Shown piece by piece: positions 1 to 7,941 of a stretch of 64,000 bases of DNA. Under the pieces are notes generated by a model, which worked only from the letters and a program-made list of their open reading frames with translations, was not told where the DNA came from and did no database searches. The translations under genes were made by a program, and so were the position numbers. The DNA lies in assembly GCA_040218875.1 (NCBI GenBank), contig JAVJQP010000053.1; one strand, written 5' to 3'. Within the stretch, counting starts at the first letter, position 1; every line of letters begins with the position of its first letter. The stretch comes from Coleofasciculus sp937127375 (lineage in GTDB: Bacteria > Cyanobacteriota > Cyanobacteriia > Cyanobacteriales > Coleofasciculaceae).

Positions 1-1
1 G

Positions 2-1180
2 ATCGCGTTAACTAACCAGAATGGCACTTTGATATTAACCCAAGACGACTATACCCTTTGTCTGCTCAAAGCCGACTGCTGCATTGCCATGGCAGGAACC
101 GCAACCGAACAATTTGTCGGATTAGGAAAACCTGCGATCGCCCTCTCAGCTCAAGGTAATATTACCCTGGGCAATCTTGACGCTCGTGGGGTCTTCTTGC
201 CGAATTAGATAACCACCAGCCAACTGAACATTTTTAACGGTTCACAAATTGGAACAGCAACAGTCAATCAAGGAGCCGGGGGCAATATAACCGTAAACGC
301 CTCAGACACCATCAGAATCGCTGGCACTTCCGCCGACGGTCAGGTACCCAGTGGTCTATTTACCGCCGCCCTTCCCGACTCAACTGGAGTAGCTGGAAAT
401 TTAGCGATCGCGACTCAAACATTATCCCTGGAAAACGGATCACAAATCTCTGCCCGAAGTAAAGGAGAAGGTAACGCCGGTCAAATTACTCTGACGATTA
501 CCGACAGACTCATCGCCACTGACAGCAGTATCCTCACCGCCACAGAGCAATCTGCTGGCGGCGCCATTAATATCACCGCCGCTGATATCCGACTCTGGGG
601 CGACAGCGACATCACCACCAGTGTCTCCAGTGGAGGTGACAACGGTGGGAAAATCATGATTACCGCTGACTCCATCCTGGCATTTGATGATAGCGATATC
701 CTAGCCTTTGCCCGTGATGGCAGAGGTGGCGACATCACCTTAAATACTCCCATCTTCTTCGGCTTCCGCTATACCCCTGCCGCCAAAGGCACTGATCCAA
801 CTACCCTAGATCATAACCAGCGTGTCGATATCAATGCCGATGCCGCGATCGATGGCATAATTACCTTACCCAACCTCACCTTTATTGACAATAGCCTCAT
901 CGATTTACCCAACAATTTCATCGACACCGATAATCTAATTGCCAATAGCTGCATGGTTCAGGCTGATCAGCAAAATGGCACATTTACTATCACAGGTGCC
1001 GGAAACTTGCCCCCGCGTCCTGGTGATCCTACCATTTCCCCCTATCCCACCGGCACCGTGCGGATGATTCCCACAGAAAGTACAACTCGCCCCTGGCAAA
1101 AAGGCGATCCAATAGTGGAATCCACGGGGGTATATCGACTCCCTGATGGACGGTTGGTGATGAGTCGGGATTGTTCTTAA
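2..1180 (+). pseudogene. Filamentous hemagglutinin-like beta-helix protein, C-terminal part with an in-frame stop
   Basis: Frame 2 is open from the window edge to 1180 except for one TAG at 206-208. Both sides read as the same kind of secreted beta-helix protein, rich in short N-I-T / G-N-I repeats, as in cyanobacterial two-partner-secretion (TpsA) exoproteins. The last ~80 residues carry the usual C-terminal block of this family: NSC, then LPPRPGD, SPYPTGTVR, RPWQKGDPI and GVYRLPDGRLV. TpsA proteins are exported through an outer-membrane TpsB partner, which is not seen here. The N-terminus lies outside the window. TAG sits where a Gln (CAG) would fit, so a single nonsense mutation is the simplest reading. 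An ATG at 656 could start a 174-residue remnant, but it lies inside the repeat domain and has no signal peptide. Confidence 0.75.
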
Positions 1181-1196
1181 ATGCTCCTATCAAAGC

Positions 1197-1356
1197 GCGA
1201 TCGCATCAAACCTTTTCATTCAAATTAAGCCCACGCGATCGCAGGTTTGTAAATCACACAGACTAACACACAGAGGACAACACAAAGCGCGATCGCATCC
1301 CATTGATCAGGATAACAATATCACAAATACCGTAGGGGCGCAAGGCTTGCGCCCCT
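1197..1356 (+). repeat. Direct repeat flanking the Uma2 gene, copy 1
   Basis: This segment, ending in a GGGGCGCA...TGCGCCCC palindrome, recurs at 2339-2443 in the same orientation. Copy 1 carries about 50 bp of extra sequence in the middle. The two copies bracket the Uma2 family gene. Confidence 0.7.
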
Positions 1357-1495
1357 AGGCTTGCGCCCCCAGTCCGATCAAATCCGGTTAAACAACCGCA
1401 CTAAAGATGACTGAAACCCTCATTCTGGCGCGATCACATTTGTGTGCAATCAACAGGTTAATTAACCAAGAAATATGCGCCTAACGCACGATGGC

Positions 1496-1594
1496 GGACT
1501 GACACAGCTAAAATTGTGGAATAGATTTGACGTTTAAACCGGGCGCACACCGTGCGCCCCTACAATTCTAATCTACCATTTTAGGTGTGCCACG
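1496..1594 (+). repeat. Dispersed repeat family A, copy 1
   Basis: A 99-bp unit with a GGGCGCA...TGCGCCCCTAC palindrome at its centre, entered by GTGGAATAGAT and ending in AGGTGTGCCA. Near-identical to 42252-42350 and more diverged from 22361-22457. Too short to code for protein; it looks like a non-autonomous dispersed element. Confidence 0.75.
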
Positions 1595-1687
1595 ACACGA
1601 CAATTTTGCTTTAACATAAAATGACATAAGACATAAGACAAATGACGATCTCCACCTTTAACGTTACTTGTGCCTACCTACTTAAAG

Positions 1688-2278
1688 ATGCTTTCCTCGC
1701 CTTTAGTTTTGACCCTGCCACCATCAATTCAACTCAGCGATGACCAATTTTTTGAACTGTGCCAAATCAACCATGATTTGCGATTAGAGCGCAACCTAAA
1801 AACCGGAGAAATTTGGATTATGACGCCAGCGGGTGGAGAAACAGGAAATCGCAATTTTTCCCTAATCGTTCAGCTTGGTTCATGGGTAAAACAGGATAAA
1901 ACCGGGATTGGGTTTGACTCTAGCACCGGATTTCGGATTCTAGGAGCCACCAAAGATCCCATGTCACCGGATGCGGCTTGGGTGCGATTAGAACGCTGGA
2001 ATGCGTTGACTCCGGAACAGCAGCAAAAATTTCCCCCAATTTGCCCGGATTTTGTGGTGGAATTACGCTCTCCCAGTGATACATTGAAATCCTTACAAAA
2101 AAAGATGGAGGAGTGGGTACGTTTGGGCGTGCAATTGGGTTGGCTGATTGACCGTACTGGTCGCCAAGTTTATATTTATCGTCAGGATGGTTCTCAGGAC
2201 TGTTTAGAGAATCCGGAAACCCTATCCGGCGAGATGGTGCTTCCAGGTTTTGTATTAGACATGAGTGAAATTTGGTAG
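1688..2278 (+). CDS. Uma2 family (DUF820) PD-(D/E)XK-like nuclease
   Basis: A 196-residue protein of the Uma2/DUF820 family, very abundant in cyanobacteria and with a predicted restriction-endonuclease-like fold; cellular role unknown. Visible family features are the RLERN and GEIWIMTPAGGETGNRN segment near the N-terminus, a central PDAAWVRLERW block, PDFVVELRSPSD, the GVQLGWLIDR segment and the closing LSGEMVLPGFVLDMSEIW. The PDA...ELRS arrangement fits the predicted catalytic core. ATG at 1688 is chosen; a GTG at 1670 would add six residues. It stands alone between two direct repeats, which suggests it moved or duplicated as a unit. Confidence 0.85.
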   Translation: MLSSPLVLTLPPSIQLSDDQFFELCQINHDLRLERNLKTGEIWIMTPAGGETGNRNFSLIVQLGSWVKQDKTGIGFDSSTGFRILGATKDPMSPDAAWVRLERWNALTPEQQQKFPPICPDFVVELRSPSDTLKSLQKKMEEWVRLGVQLGWLIDRTGRQVYIYRQDGSQDCLENPETLSGEMVLPGFVLDMSEIW

Positions 2279-2338
2279 GAATTGATAAGGAGGGTTAGGG
2301 TGGGGTGACGCAAGGGGAGGGTTAAGATAAAAACCAAG

Positions 2339-2443
2339 ACGATCGCATCAAACGTTTTCATTCAAATCAAGCCAACGCGATCGCATCCCATTGATGAGCA
2401 TGACAATATCACAAATCCCGTAGGGGCGCACGGCGTGCGCCCC
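2339..2443 (+). repeat. Direct repeat flanking the Uma2 gene, copy 2
   Basis: Matches 1197-1356 in order and orientation: HIP1-like start, TTTTCATTCAAAT, second HIP1, ACAATATCACAAAT and the terminal GGGGCGCA palindrome. It lacks the extra ~50 bp of copy 1. Confidence 0.7.
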
Positions 2444-2465
2444 ATTTAACCTACATCTAAGCAGA

Positions 2466-2897
2466 TTACTTATCTTTCTTTTGCTTTTTGGAATGTTGTC
2501 GCTTGAGCAAACCTCCAAATCCTAAAGCGGTGGCTGAACCAAGGATAGTTAAGGGTTCAGGTACAGGTTCTGGGTTTACAATACTTTGTGTGGCATTAAA
2601 GTTATCAAAGGCAAAACCGCCACCTCCCCCACGGTTAACACCAGAAATCCGAATGTAACCGATATCACTGTCTAAATCGCTGAAGGAAAAGTTATAGGGC
2701 AAAGCATCGAAAGTATCAGGACCTTCATCACCAGGGACAGGAGGTGTGTTAATGGAACTAATGACTGTCCCTGTAGAATCAAGCGCTGCGATCGAGAATA
2801 TTTCGCCCAGATCAAGATCCCAGAGTTGACCTGATGCGCTTGACGTTAAGTTGACACCAATGATAGGGAAGACGCGATCGCAGGATGGTGCAATGGT
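2466..2897 (-). pseudogene. PEP-CTERM sorting-domain protein, 5'-truncated
   Basis: The minus-strand frame is open from a stop at 2898-2900 down to 2466 but has no good start codon; only a TTG at 2702 is available late. The C-terminus is a textbook PEP-CTERM tail: VPEPLTILGSATALGFGGLL followed by a basic end (KRQHSKKQKKDK). Upstream residues (FPIIGVNLTSSASGQLWDLD) look like the core of a secreted PEP-CTERM protein. The N-terminal signal peptide and probably half of the protein are missing, so I call it a remnant. PEP-CTERM proteins are normally processed by exosortase. Confidence 0.65.
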
Positions 2898-2900
2898 CTA

Positions 2901-3249
2901 GAATCGAAGCATGATCCGGATTGAGCGGCTCTAGTAGAGTAGAAATTTATTTCCAATCTCTTAAGGTCAGCGACATTTCTCTTAAGTCAGTGCCACTTAA
3001 TTTTTCTGTCAAATCAGTAACTATAGAAATTCTTATAACCCTGGTGATACGACCTGGAAACGTTTTAAGATCCTTGGGGATGGACAATTGAGCCTTTCTC
3101 GTTTTCAATTAGAAAACGGAGAACAGCTAGAGAACTCCCAATTGCATCAATGGCGTATAAACTCATAAGGAGTTAAGTCTCACCGATGGCAGTCAACCTG
3201 TATCAGTGACAATGAGTGGTAGTTCAGTTTTGAATGTGAGGTAAGAGCG
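2901..3249 (+). other. Intergenic region with an unidentified coding-like remnant
   Basis: A 55-codon frame at 3001-3168 (contains GDTTWKRFKILGDGQLSLSR) has protein-like composition but no ATG and no family that I recognise. A ribosome-binding-like GTGAGGTAAG at 3235-3244 precedes the next gene. Confidence 0.35.
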
Positions 3250-3927
3250 ATGAGTGATGGTATGGCATTCCTAACAGGGGCTGCCTTTGCGGGAGTAGCA
3301 GTTCTGTTTATGATGAAAGGCGGAGACAGTCTTGGCATTACCAATGCCCCTCCCTCTCAAACGGCTCAACTTCCACAGAGCAATCCTTATAATCCCTATG
3401 ATCCTGCTTATGGGCAGAACCCGCAAATGCCAGTTCAGACGACACCGGGTTTTGCAGGTAATGATTTTGAACAGCAACAGGTTACAGTAGAACGCTTGAA
3501 AGGCATGCTGGAACAGCAACGCGCCGAAACGGAACAGCTAAAAGCTCAAATGCAAAACCAGCAAGCGTTGATTGACAATCTTATGGGACAAAATAATCCC
3601 AATAATCCCAATAGTTTCATACCACCTCGGATTGAAGCAGCGCCCCCTGTAACTCCTGTTCAGCAGTCTGAGCAAGATACTTCGATTATTTCCGGCTTGG
3701 TTTGGGGATTGGGTGGTATGGCGGTAACGATTAGTGGTGGTGTTGTCGTTGTGGGATTATTAGCAGTGCTGTCGCGACAACAACAACCACGTCCACCTCG
3801 GACAACTTACGTTGTGCCCCATCCCTACAATGCGCTTCCTTATGCCCCCTCAGCTAGGCGGCGCACTGAAGTAATACCGCCTCCTGTTGATGATAGACAA
3901 GTGGATTATGTGGAATATGAGCGTTAG
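3250..3927 (+). CDS. Hypothetical two-helix membrane protein with coiled coil
   Basis: 225 residues, family not recognised. An N-terminal hydrophobic segment (about residues 5-22) is followed by a Pro/Asn/Gln-rich stretch, a coiled-coil-like block (residues 75-115, EQQQVTVERLKGMLEQQRAE), another Asn/Pro-rich linker and a second long hydrophobic segment (about 148-175, with VWGLGGMAVTISGGVVVVGL). A basic, Pro-rich tail ends in YVEYER. ATG at 3250 has a purine-rich GAGGTAAG about 7 nt upstream. It lies directly before the IsrB element and could be its upstream insertion neighbour. Confidence 0.6.
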   Translation: MSDGMAFLTGAAFAGVAVLFMMKGGDSLGITNAPPSQTAQLPQSNPYNPYDPAYGQNPQMPVQTTPGFAGNDFEQQQVTVERLKGMLEQQRAETEQLKAQMQNQQALIDNLMGQNNPNNPNSFIPPRIEAAPPVTPVQQSEQDTSIISGLVWGLGGMAVTISGGVVVVGLLAVLSRQQQPRPPRTTYVVPHPYNALPYAPSARRRTEVIPPPVDDRQVDYVEYER

Positions 3928-3939
3928 TACAAAAAGGCA

Positions 3940-4412
3940 GAAGGCTCCAGGGCAAAATACTGTAAGGTTTGTAGCAAATTCGTATTGCCTAAACTGAGCT
4001 TCTGGATGGGAAGGCTCACATCCCGGATGCTGTTAAACCATGTCCTCTTTCCGAAGTGAAGGCTCCGGCTCCTTGTCAAGGAAGAATCCCCACGTCTTTA
4101 GACTGGGGAGTGCTAACTTGTTACCCTAAAAATAGGAATTCTCCCATCCACCCAAGCCCACGGCATCAAGCGTGCAGATAACAAATGTTTCAACAACCCT
4201 AACCTAGCTATCGCTTGAGGTTAGGGATTGCCAGAGACAAGACTGGCAACGCAAGCGTTGAATAGACCACGCTCGCCGTTAACTGATACGCACTTCCGAA
4301 TACTTCCCCAGTTCGGATCAACTGCAAGCCTACTTGTTTAGGCGCTTTAAGAGAGGACATTTTGTTAACGGTGGTCGAGGGGACGTACAACTTACACGAG
4401 AGGCTTATATCC
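3940..4412 (+). ncRNA. Putative omega RNA / HEARO RNA and left end of the IsrB element
   Basis: About 470 bp without a protein-coding gene between the preceding CDS and isrB, rich in stem-loops. A 6-bp stem (TCCCCA/TGGGGA) spans 4087-4109, a 9-bp stem (CCCTAACCT/AGGTTAGGG) spans 4197-4226, and GCCAG/CTGGC spans 4230-4247. IscB/IsrB nucleases are known to be preceded by a long structured omega RNA, described earlier as HEARO RNA, whose guide lies at its 5' end. Exact ends are not visible: HEARO elements are reported next to ATGA/GTGA, and one GTGA occurs at 4057-4060, so the RNA may begin there. Confidence 0.6.
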
Positions 4413-5540
4413 ATGATTCGTGTACCCGTTTTATCGCCAGACGGTAAACCATTAATGCCAGCTAAAGCTAGCCGCGTTCGGCGGTGGCTAAAAGCTGGTA
4501 AAGCTAAAGTCATCCATAACGACTTAGGCATCTTTCAAGTCCAGTTAGTTAACCCGCCGTCGGGGGAGGAAACCCAAGATATTGTGGCTGGAATTGATCC
4601 GGGAAAGCTATTCACGGGGATTGCGATTCAATCAGCCAAAGCTACTCTGTTTTTAGCCCACCTAAATTTGCCTTTTAAAAACGTGACCAAGCGGATGAAA
4701 GGGCGGGCAATGATGCGACGGGGGCGGCGGGGGCGGCGGATTAACCGGAAGATTCCCTATAACCAACGCAACCACCGCCAATGCCGGTTCGACAACCGCA
4801 AAGGTCACAAGATACCCCCTAGTATCCGGGCTAATAAACAATTAGCTTTGCGGGTAATCCAGGAGTTAAGACAAATCTACCCATTCACCGATGTGGTAGT
4901 GGAAGTGATTAAAGCCAGAGGCGACAAAGGGTTTAGTCCTGCAATGGTTGGTCAATACTGGCAGATTGAGCAGTTAGAACAAGCGGGATATACCGTCCAT
5001 ACCCAACAGGGATGGCACACCTCGACTTTGCGGCAATACCTTGGCTTACCTAAGTCCAAGAATAAAGCATCCGAATCCCCCGCCGCCCATGCTGTTGATG
5101 GTATCTGCCTCGCCGCCTCTCGGTTTATGCGATATCGCCAGATTAAGGGGAGAAGTGGCACCTTCTTAGGCGCAATAGAAGTAACACTGTGTCAGTTTGC
5201 GGTGATTCGTCGCCCTCCAACTTGTCGCCGTCAGTTACACCTAATGATCCCTAGCAAGGGAGGGAAACGGCGTGGCTACGGCGGCACAGTTACCCGCCAC
5301 GGGTTGAGGAAGGGCGATTATGTCAAAGTAGAGACGCGCCATGGCGCGTCTGTACAAGCCGGTATCAGATGGTACGGTTATGTTTCCGGTGACACTAAAA
5401 CCCAAGTCTCAGTTAGTAACGCTAACTGGAAACGGTTAGGACAGTTCACTGCATCCAAAGTCCAATTGTTGCAGCGAAATACCGGACTGGTATCAACAGT
5501 TGGATTGTCAAACCTCACCGCGTTGAACGGTTCGGTTTGA
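4413..5540 (+). CDS. isrB: IsrB, RuvC-only OMEGA nuclease (IscB relative)
   Basis: 375 residues. A PLMP domain opens the protein (PLMP at residues 13-16 in a VPVLSPDGKPLMP context). RuvC-I follows (AGIDPG, Asp62), then an Arg-rich bridge helix (residues 94-125), RuvC-II (VVVEV, Glu164) and RuvC-III (HAVDG, His226 and Asp229). Only 62 residues separate RuvC-II from RuvC-III and no HNH motif or zinc cysteines occur there, which makes it IsrB rather than IscB. Known IsrB proteins are omega-RNA-guided nickases from transposon-associated loci. ATG at 4413 is chosen because it starts at the PLMP domain and has GAGAGG about 9 nt upstream; upstream in-frame codons run through the RNA region. A palindromic repeat (5328-5355) is embedded in the C-terminal domain. 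Confidence 0.88.
   Translation: MIRVPVLSPDGKPLMPAKASRVRRWLKAGKAKVIHNDLGIFQVQLVNPPSGEETQDIVAGIDPGKLFTGIAIQSAKATLFLAHLNLPFKNVTKRMKGRAMMRRGRRGRRINRKIPYNQRNHRQCRFDNRKGHKIPPSIRANKQLALRVIQELRQIYPFTDVVVEVIKARGDKGFSPAMVGQYWQIEQLEQAGYTVHTQQGWHTSTLRQYLGLPKSKNKASESPAAHAVDGICLAASRFMRYRQIKGRSGTFLGAIEVTLCQFAVIRRPPTCRRQLHLMIPSKGGKRRGYGGTVTRHGLRKGDYVKVETRHGASVQAGIRWYGYVSGDTKTQVSVSNANWKRLGQFTASKVQLLQRNTGLVSTVGLSNLTALNGSV
5328..5355 (+). repeat. Palindromic repeat family D copy inside isrB
   Basis: GTAGAGACGCGCCATGGCGC followed by GTCTGTAC: an imperfect palindrome that recurs at 47356, 48464 and 56862 in intergenic DNA. Here it is read in frame as VETRHGASVQ of IsrB. Confidence 0.75.
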
Positions 5541-5551
5541 CCTCTATCCCT

Positions 5552-5578
5552 CCCCGACCTGCTTTGCTGAGGTCGGGG
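5552..5578 (+). other. Perfect 9-bp hairpin at the right end of the IsrB element
   Basis: CCCCGACCT, a 9-nt loop, AGGTCGGGG. It lies 12 bp after the isrB stop and 17 bp before the ftsH ATG. Such hairpins are typical of IS200/IS605-type ends and could also terminate isrB transcription, though no T-run follows. Confidence 0.6.
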
Positions 5579-5594
5579 TCTCACGAGGTTTACG

Positions 5595-7676
5595 ATGAGT
5601 ATTAAAGACAAACCGAACTCGCCACACGGTCGCCAGATTGGTCTTATTCTATTAATTCTGGCGAGTGTATCCTTACTGGGGTACTTGTTTGTACCCAAAT
5701 CCTCTCGGTTTACCATAGTACCTTATAGCGAATTTCTCGACCAACTGGACGACGGCAAAGTCACACGGGTTTCGGTGGGGGAAGAACAAGTAATTTTTCA
5801 GCTTAAGCCCACTCAAGATCCCCTGAAGGCGACTCAAGACTTGCTGCAAGCCACTCAAGATCCTCTCCAAGCCACTCAAGACTTGCTGGAAACGCCAGAA
5901 CCGCCCCTCGACACAGAAGTAGAACCGGATCTGGATACACCCGACAATCCGTTAAATTCAACATCTGACGATCCGCTCAACCCAACCGATGAACTGCTCA
6001 ACGAGGATGAGCAACAAGGACAAATCTATGCCACACTCAGGGTTTATGATCCAGACTTGGTGAACACGCTTCAGGAACAGGACATTGAATTTTTTGCTGC
6101 GCCTCCTCCCAAAAATGGTTGGTTACTGAGTCTGTTAAGTTGGGTGGTTCCACCGCTAATCCTCGTCGCCGCCTTTCAGTTTTTCCTGCGCCGCAATGAT
6201 AGAGACGCTGAAGGTGCGCTTTCGTTTAGTAAAAGTAAGGCAAAGGTTTATGTAGAAGGAGAATCGGCTAAAATTACCTTTGCTAATGTTGCGGGGGCGG
6301 AGGAAGCCAAGACAGAATTAGTGGAAATTGTCGAATTCCTGCAAAACCCTGATCGCTTTACCGAAATTGGCGCAAGAATTCCTAAAGGGGTACTGCTGGT
6401 GGGACCTCCGGGAACGGGAAAAACCCTCTTGGCAAAAGCCGTGGCGGGGGAAGCTGGGGTTCCTTTCTTTAGTATTTCCGCTTCGGAGTTTGTGGAACTA
6501 TTTGTAGGTACGGGTGCTGCGCGGGTGCGGGATTTGTTTGATCAGGCAAAAAAGAAAGCGCCCTGTATTATTTTTATTGATGAATTGGATGCGATCGGCA
6601 AATCTCGGAGTAGTGGGAATTTCCATAGTGGCGGGAATGATGAACGGGAACAGACGCTGAACCAATTGCTCACCGAGATGGATGGATTTGCGGCTGGAGA
6701 TGCGACGGTGATTGTCCTAGCGGCGACGAACCGCCCCGAAAGCTTAGATCGCGCCTTGTTACGTCCGGGACGCTTTGACCGTCAGGTATTGGTTGACCGT
6801 CCTGATTTAGCTGGACGTAAAGAAATTTTAAGCATTTATGCCCAGAAAGTCAAATTGGGCGAGGATGTGGATCTGCACGCGATCGCAACTCGGACTCCTG
6901 GGTTTGCTGGGGCGGATTTAGCTAATCTAGTCAATGAAGCCGCCTTATTAGCCGCCCGCAAGCGACAGGATACCATTGCTCAAGCCGACTTTGCCGAAGC
7001 CATTGAACGAGTCGTGGCGGGGTTGGAGAAGAAAAGCCGGGTTCTCAGCGATGTTGAGAAAAAGATTGTCGCTTATCACGAAGTTGGTCATGCTTTAGTG
7101 GGTGCGTTAATGCCAGGGAGTGGTAAAGTCGCGAAAATCTCCATTGTGCCACGGGGAATGTCTGCGTTGGGATACACGCTACAACTCCCCACAGAAGACC
7201 GTTTTTTGATGAATGAAGTGGAACTCCGGGGTGATATTTCCACACTTTTGGGGGGACGCGCCGCTGAAGAAATTGTCTTTGGCAATATCACCACAGGGGC
7301 GGCGAATGATTTGCAACGCGCCACCGAGTTAGCCGAACGCATGGTCACGACTTATGGCATGAGTAAAGTGTTGGGTCCTTTGGCGTATAATCAGGCTCAA
7401 GGTAATAGTTTCTTGGGCAATAGTGGCGGGAATATACGCCGGAGTGTGAGTGATGAAACGGCAAAAGAAATTGATGTGGAAGTGCGAGAAATTGTGGAAA
7501 CCTCTCATCATAAAGCCTTAGCGATTCTCAATCAAAATCGCGATTTACTCGAAGAAATTGCACAACAGATATTAGCAACGGAGGTGATTGAAGGGGAAAA
7601 TTTACAAAATCTGCTGCAACAAGTGCGCCCAGTGGATAATTTTGTCGCCTTGGAGGATAATCGTGTAGCTTCATAG
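5595..7676 (+). CDS. ftsH: ATP-dependent zinc metalloprotease FtsH
   Basis: 693-residue membrane-anchored AAA protease that degrades damaged membrane proteins (photosystem II D1 in cyanobacteria) and short-lived regulators as a hexamer. TM1 is at about residues 14-33 and TM2 at about 175-197. Walker A is GPPGTGKT (~270), Walker B is IIFIDELDAIG, followed by the second region of homology (RPGRFDRQVLVDRPD), and the zinc site is HEVGH (~495). The protein is longer than usual for FtsH because the loop between TM1 and TM2 holds four copies of a heptad, TQD(P/L)L(K/Q)A, followed by an acidic Pro/Asp/Asn-rich stretch. The start is supported by CGAGG 6 nt upstream. The IsrB element ends within 20 bp of its start codon, so native upstream control may have been displaced. 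Confidence 0.97.
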   Translation: MSIKDKPNSPHGRQIGLILLILASVSLLGYLFVPKSSRFTIVPYSEFLDQLDDGKVTRVSVGEEQVIFQLKPTQDPLKATQDLLQATQDPLQATQDLLETPEPPLDTEVEPDLDTPDNPLNSTSDDPLNPTDELLNEDEQQGQIYATLRVYDPDLVNTLQEQDIEFFAAPPPKNGWLLSLLSWVVPPLILVAAFQFFLRRNDRDAEGALSFSKSKAKVYVEGESAKITFANVAGAEEAKTELVEIVEFLQNPDRFTEIGARIPKGVLLVGPPGTGKTLLAKAVAGEAGVPFFSISASEFVELFVGTGAARVRDLFDQAKKKAPCIIFIDELDAIGKSRSSGNFHSGGNDEREQTLNQLLTEMDGFAAGDATVIVLAATNRPESLDRALLRPGRFDRQVLVDRPDLAGRKEILSIYAQKVKLGEDVDLHAIATRTPGFAGADLANLVNEAALLAARKRQDTIAQADFAEAIERVVAGLEKKSRVLSDVEKKIVAYHEVGHALVGALMPGSGKVAKISIVPRGMSALGYTLQLPTEDRFLMNEVELRGDISTLLGGRAAEEIVFGNITTGAANDLQRATELAERMVTTYGMSKVLGPLAYNQAQGNSFLGNSGGNIRRSVSDETAKEIDVEVREIVETSHHKALAILNQNRDLLEEIAQQILATEVIEGENLQNLLQQVRPVDNFVALEDNRVAS

Positions 7677-7679
7677 AAG

Positions 7680-7822
7680 AGATGAGGGAGATGAGGGAGA
7701 TGGGGGAGATGGGGGAGATGGGGAAGATGGGGAAGATGAGGGAGATGGGGAAGATGGGGAAGATGGGGGAGATGGGGAAGATGGGTAAGATGGGTAAGAT
7801 GGGAGAGATGGGGAAGATTGAA
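7680..7822 (+). repeat. Purine-rich GGGGAGAT/GGGGAAGAT minisatellite
   Basis: An almost pure run of GATGAGGGA, GATGGGGGA and GATGGGGAA 9-mers right after the ftsH stop. The complementary pattern recurs at 21424-21552. No coding function is expected. Confidence 0.85.
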
Positions 7823-7888
7823 TGATTATATCGTTATTTTTCGTCCTAATGTCACTAAACCCACCCCTCTAAATTATGTATTGCCTAT

Positions 7889-7931
7889 TACCGAATTCCC
7901 TGTTCCCTGTTCCCTATTCCCTGTTCCCTCT
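7889..7931 (+). repeat. CCCTGTT/CCCTATT heptamer repeats (STRR-like)
   Basis: Tandem heptamers of the short-tandem-repeat type common in filamentous cyanobacteria, followed by TTTGACAAATGACG, which provides the start codon of the next gene. Confidence 0.75.
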
Positions 7932-7941
7932 TGTTTGACAA

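Larger units (their letters stand above)
1181..1669. other. Intergenic region filled with repeats
   Basis: No convincing gene. It holds several HIP1 sites, the first copy of a direct repeat that recurs after the Uma2 gene (1197-1356), a 99-bp dispersed repeat (1496-1594), and heptamer-like ATGACATAAGACA repeats at 1619-1642. Confidence 0.7.

Noticed and set aside
4362..4412. Earlier in-frame start for isrB
   Set aside because: The extra 17 residues precede the PLMP domain and lie within the presumed omega-RNA region; ATG 4413 has its own GAGAGG.
7680..7822. Possible CRISPR array
   Set aside because: Units are 9 bp and contiguous with no spacers. No CRISPR-like repeat-spacer pattern or cas gene was seen anywhere in the window.
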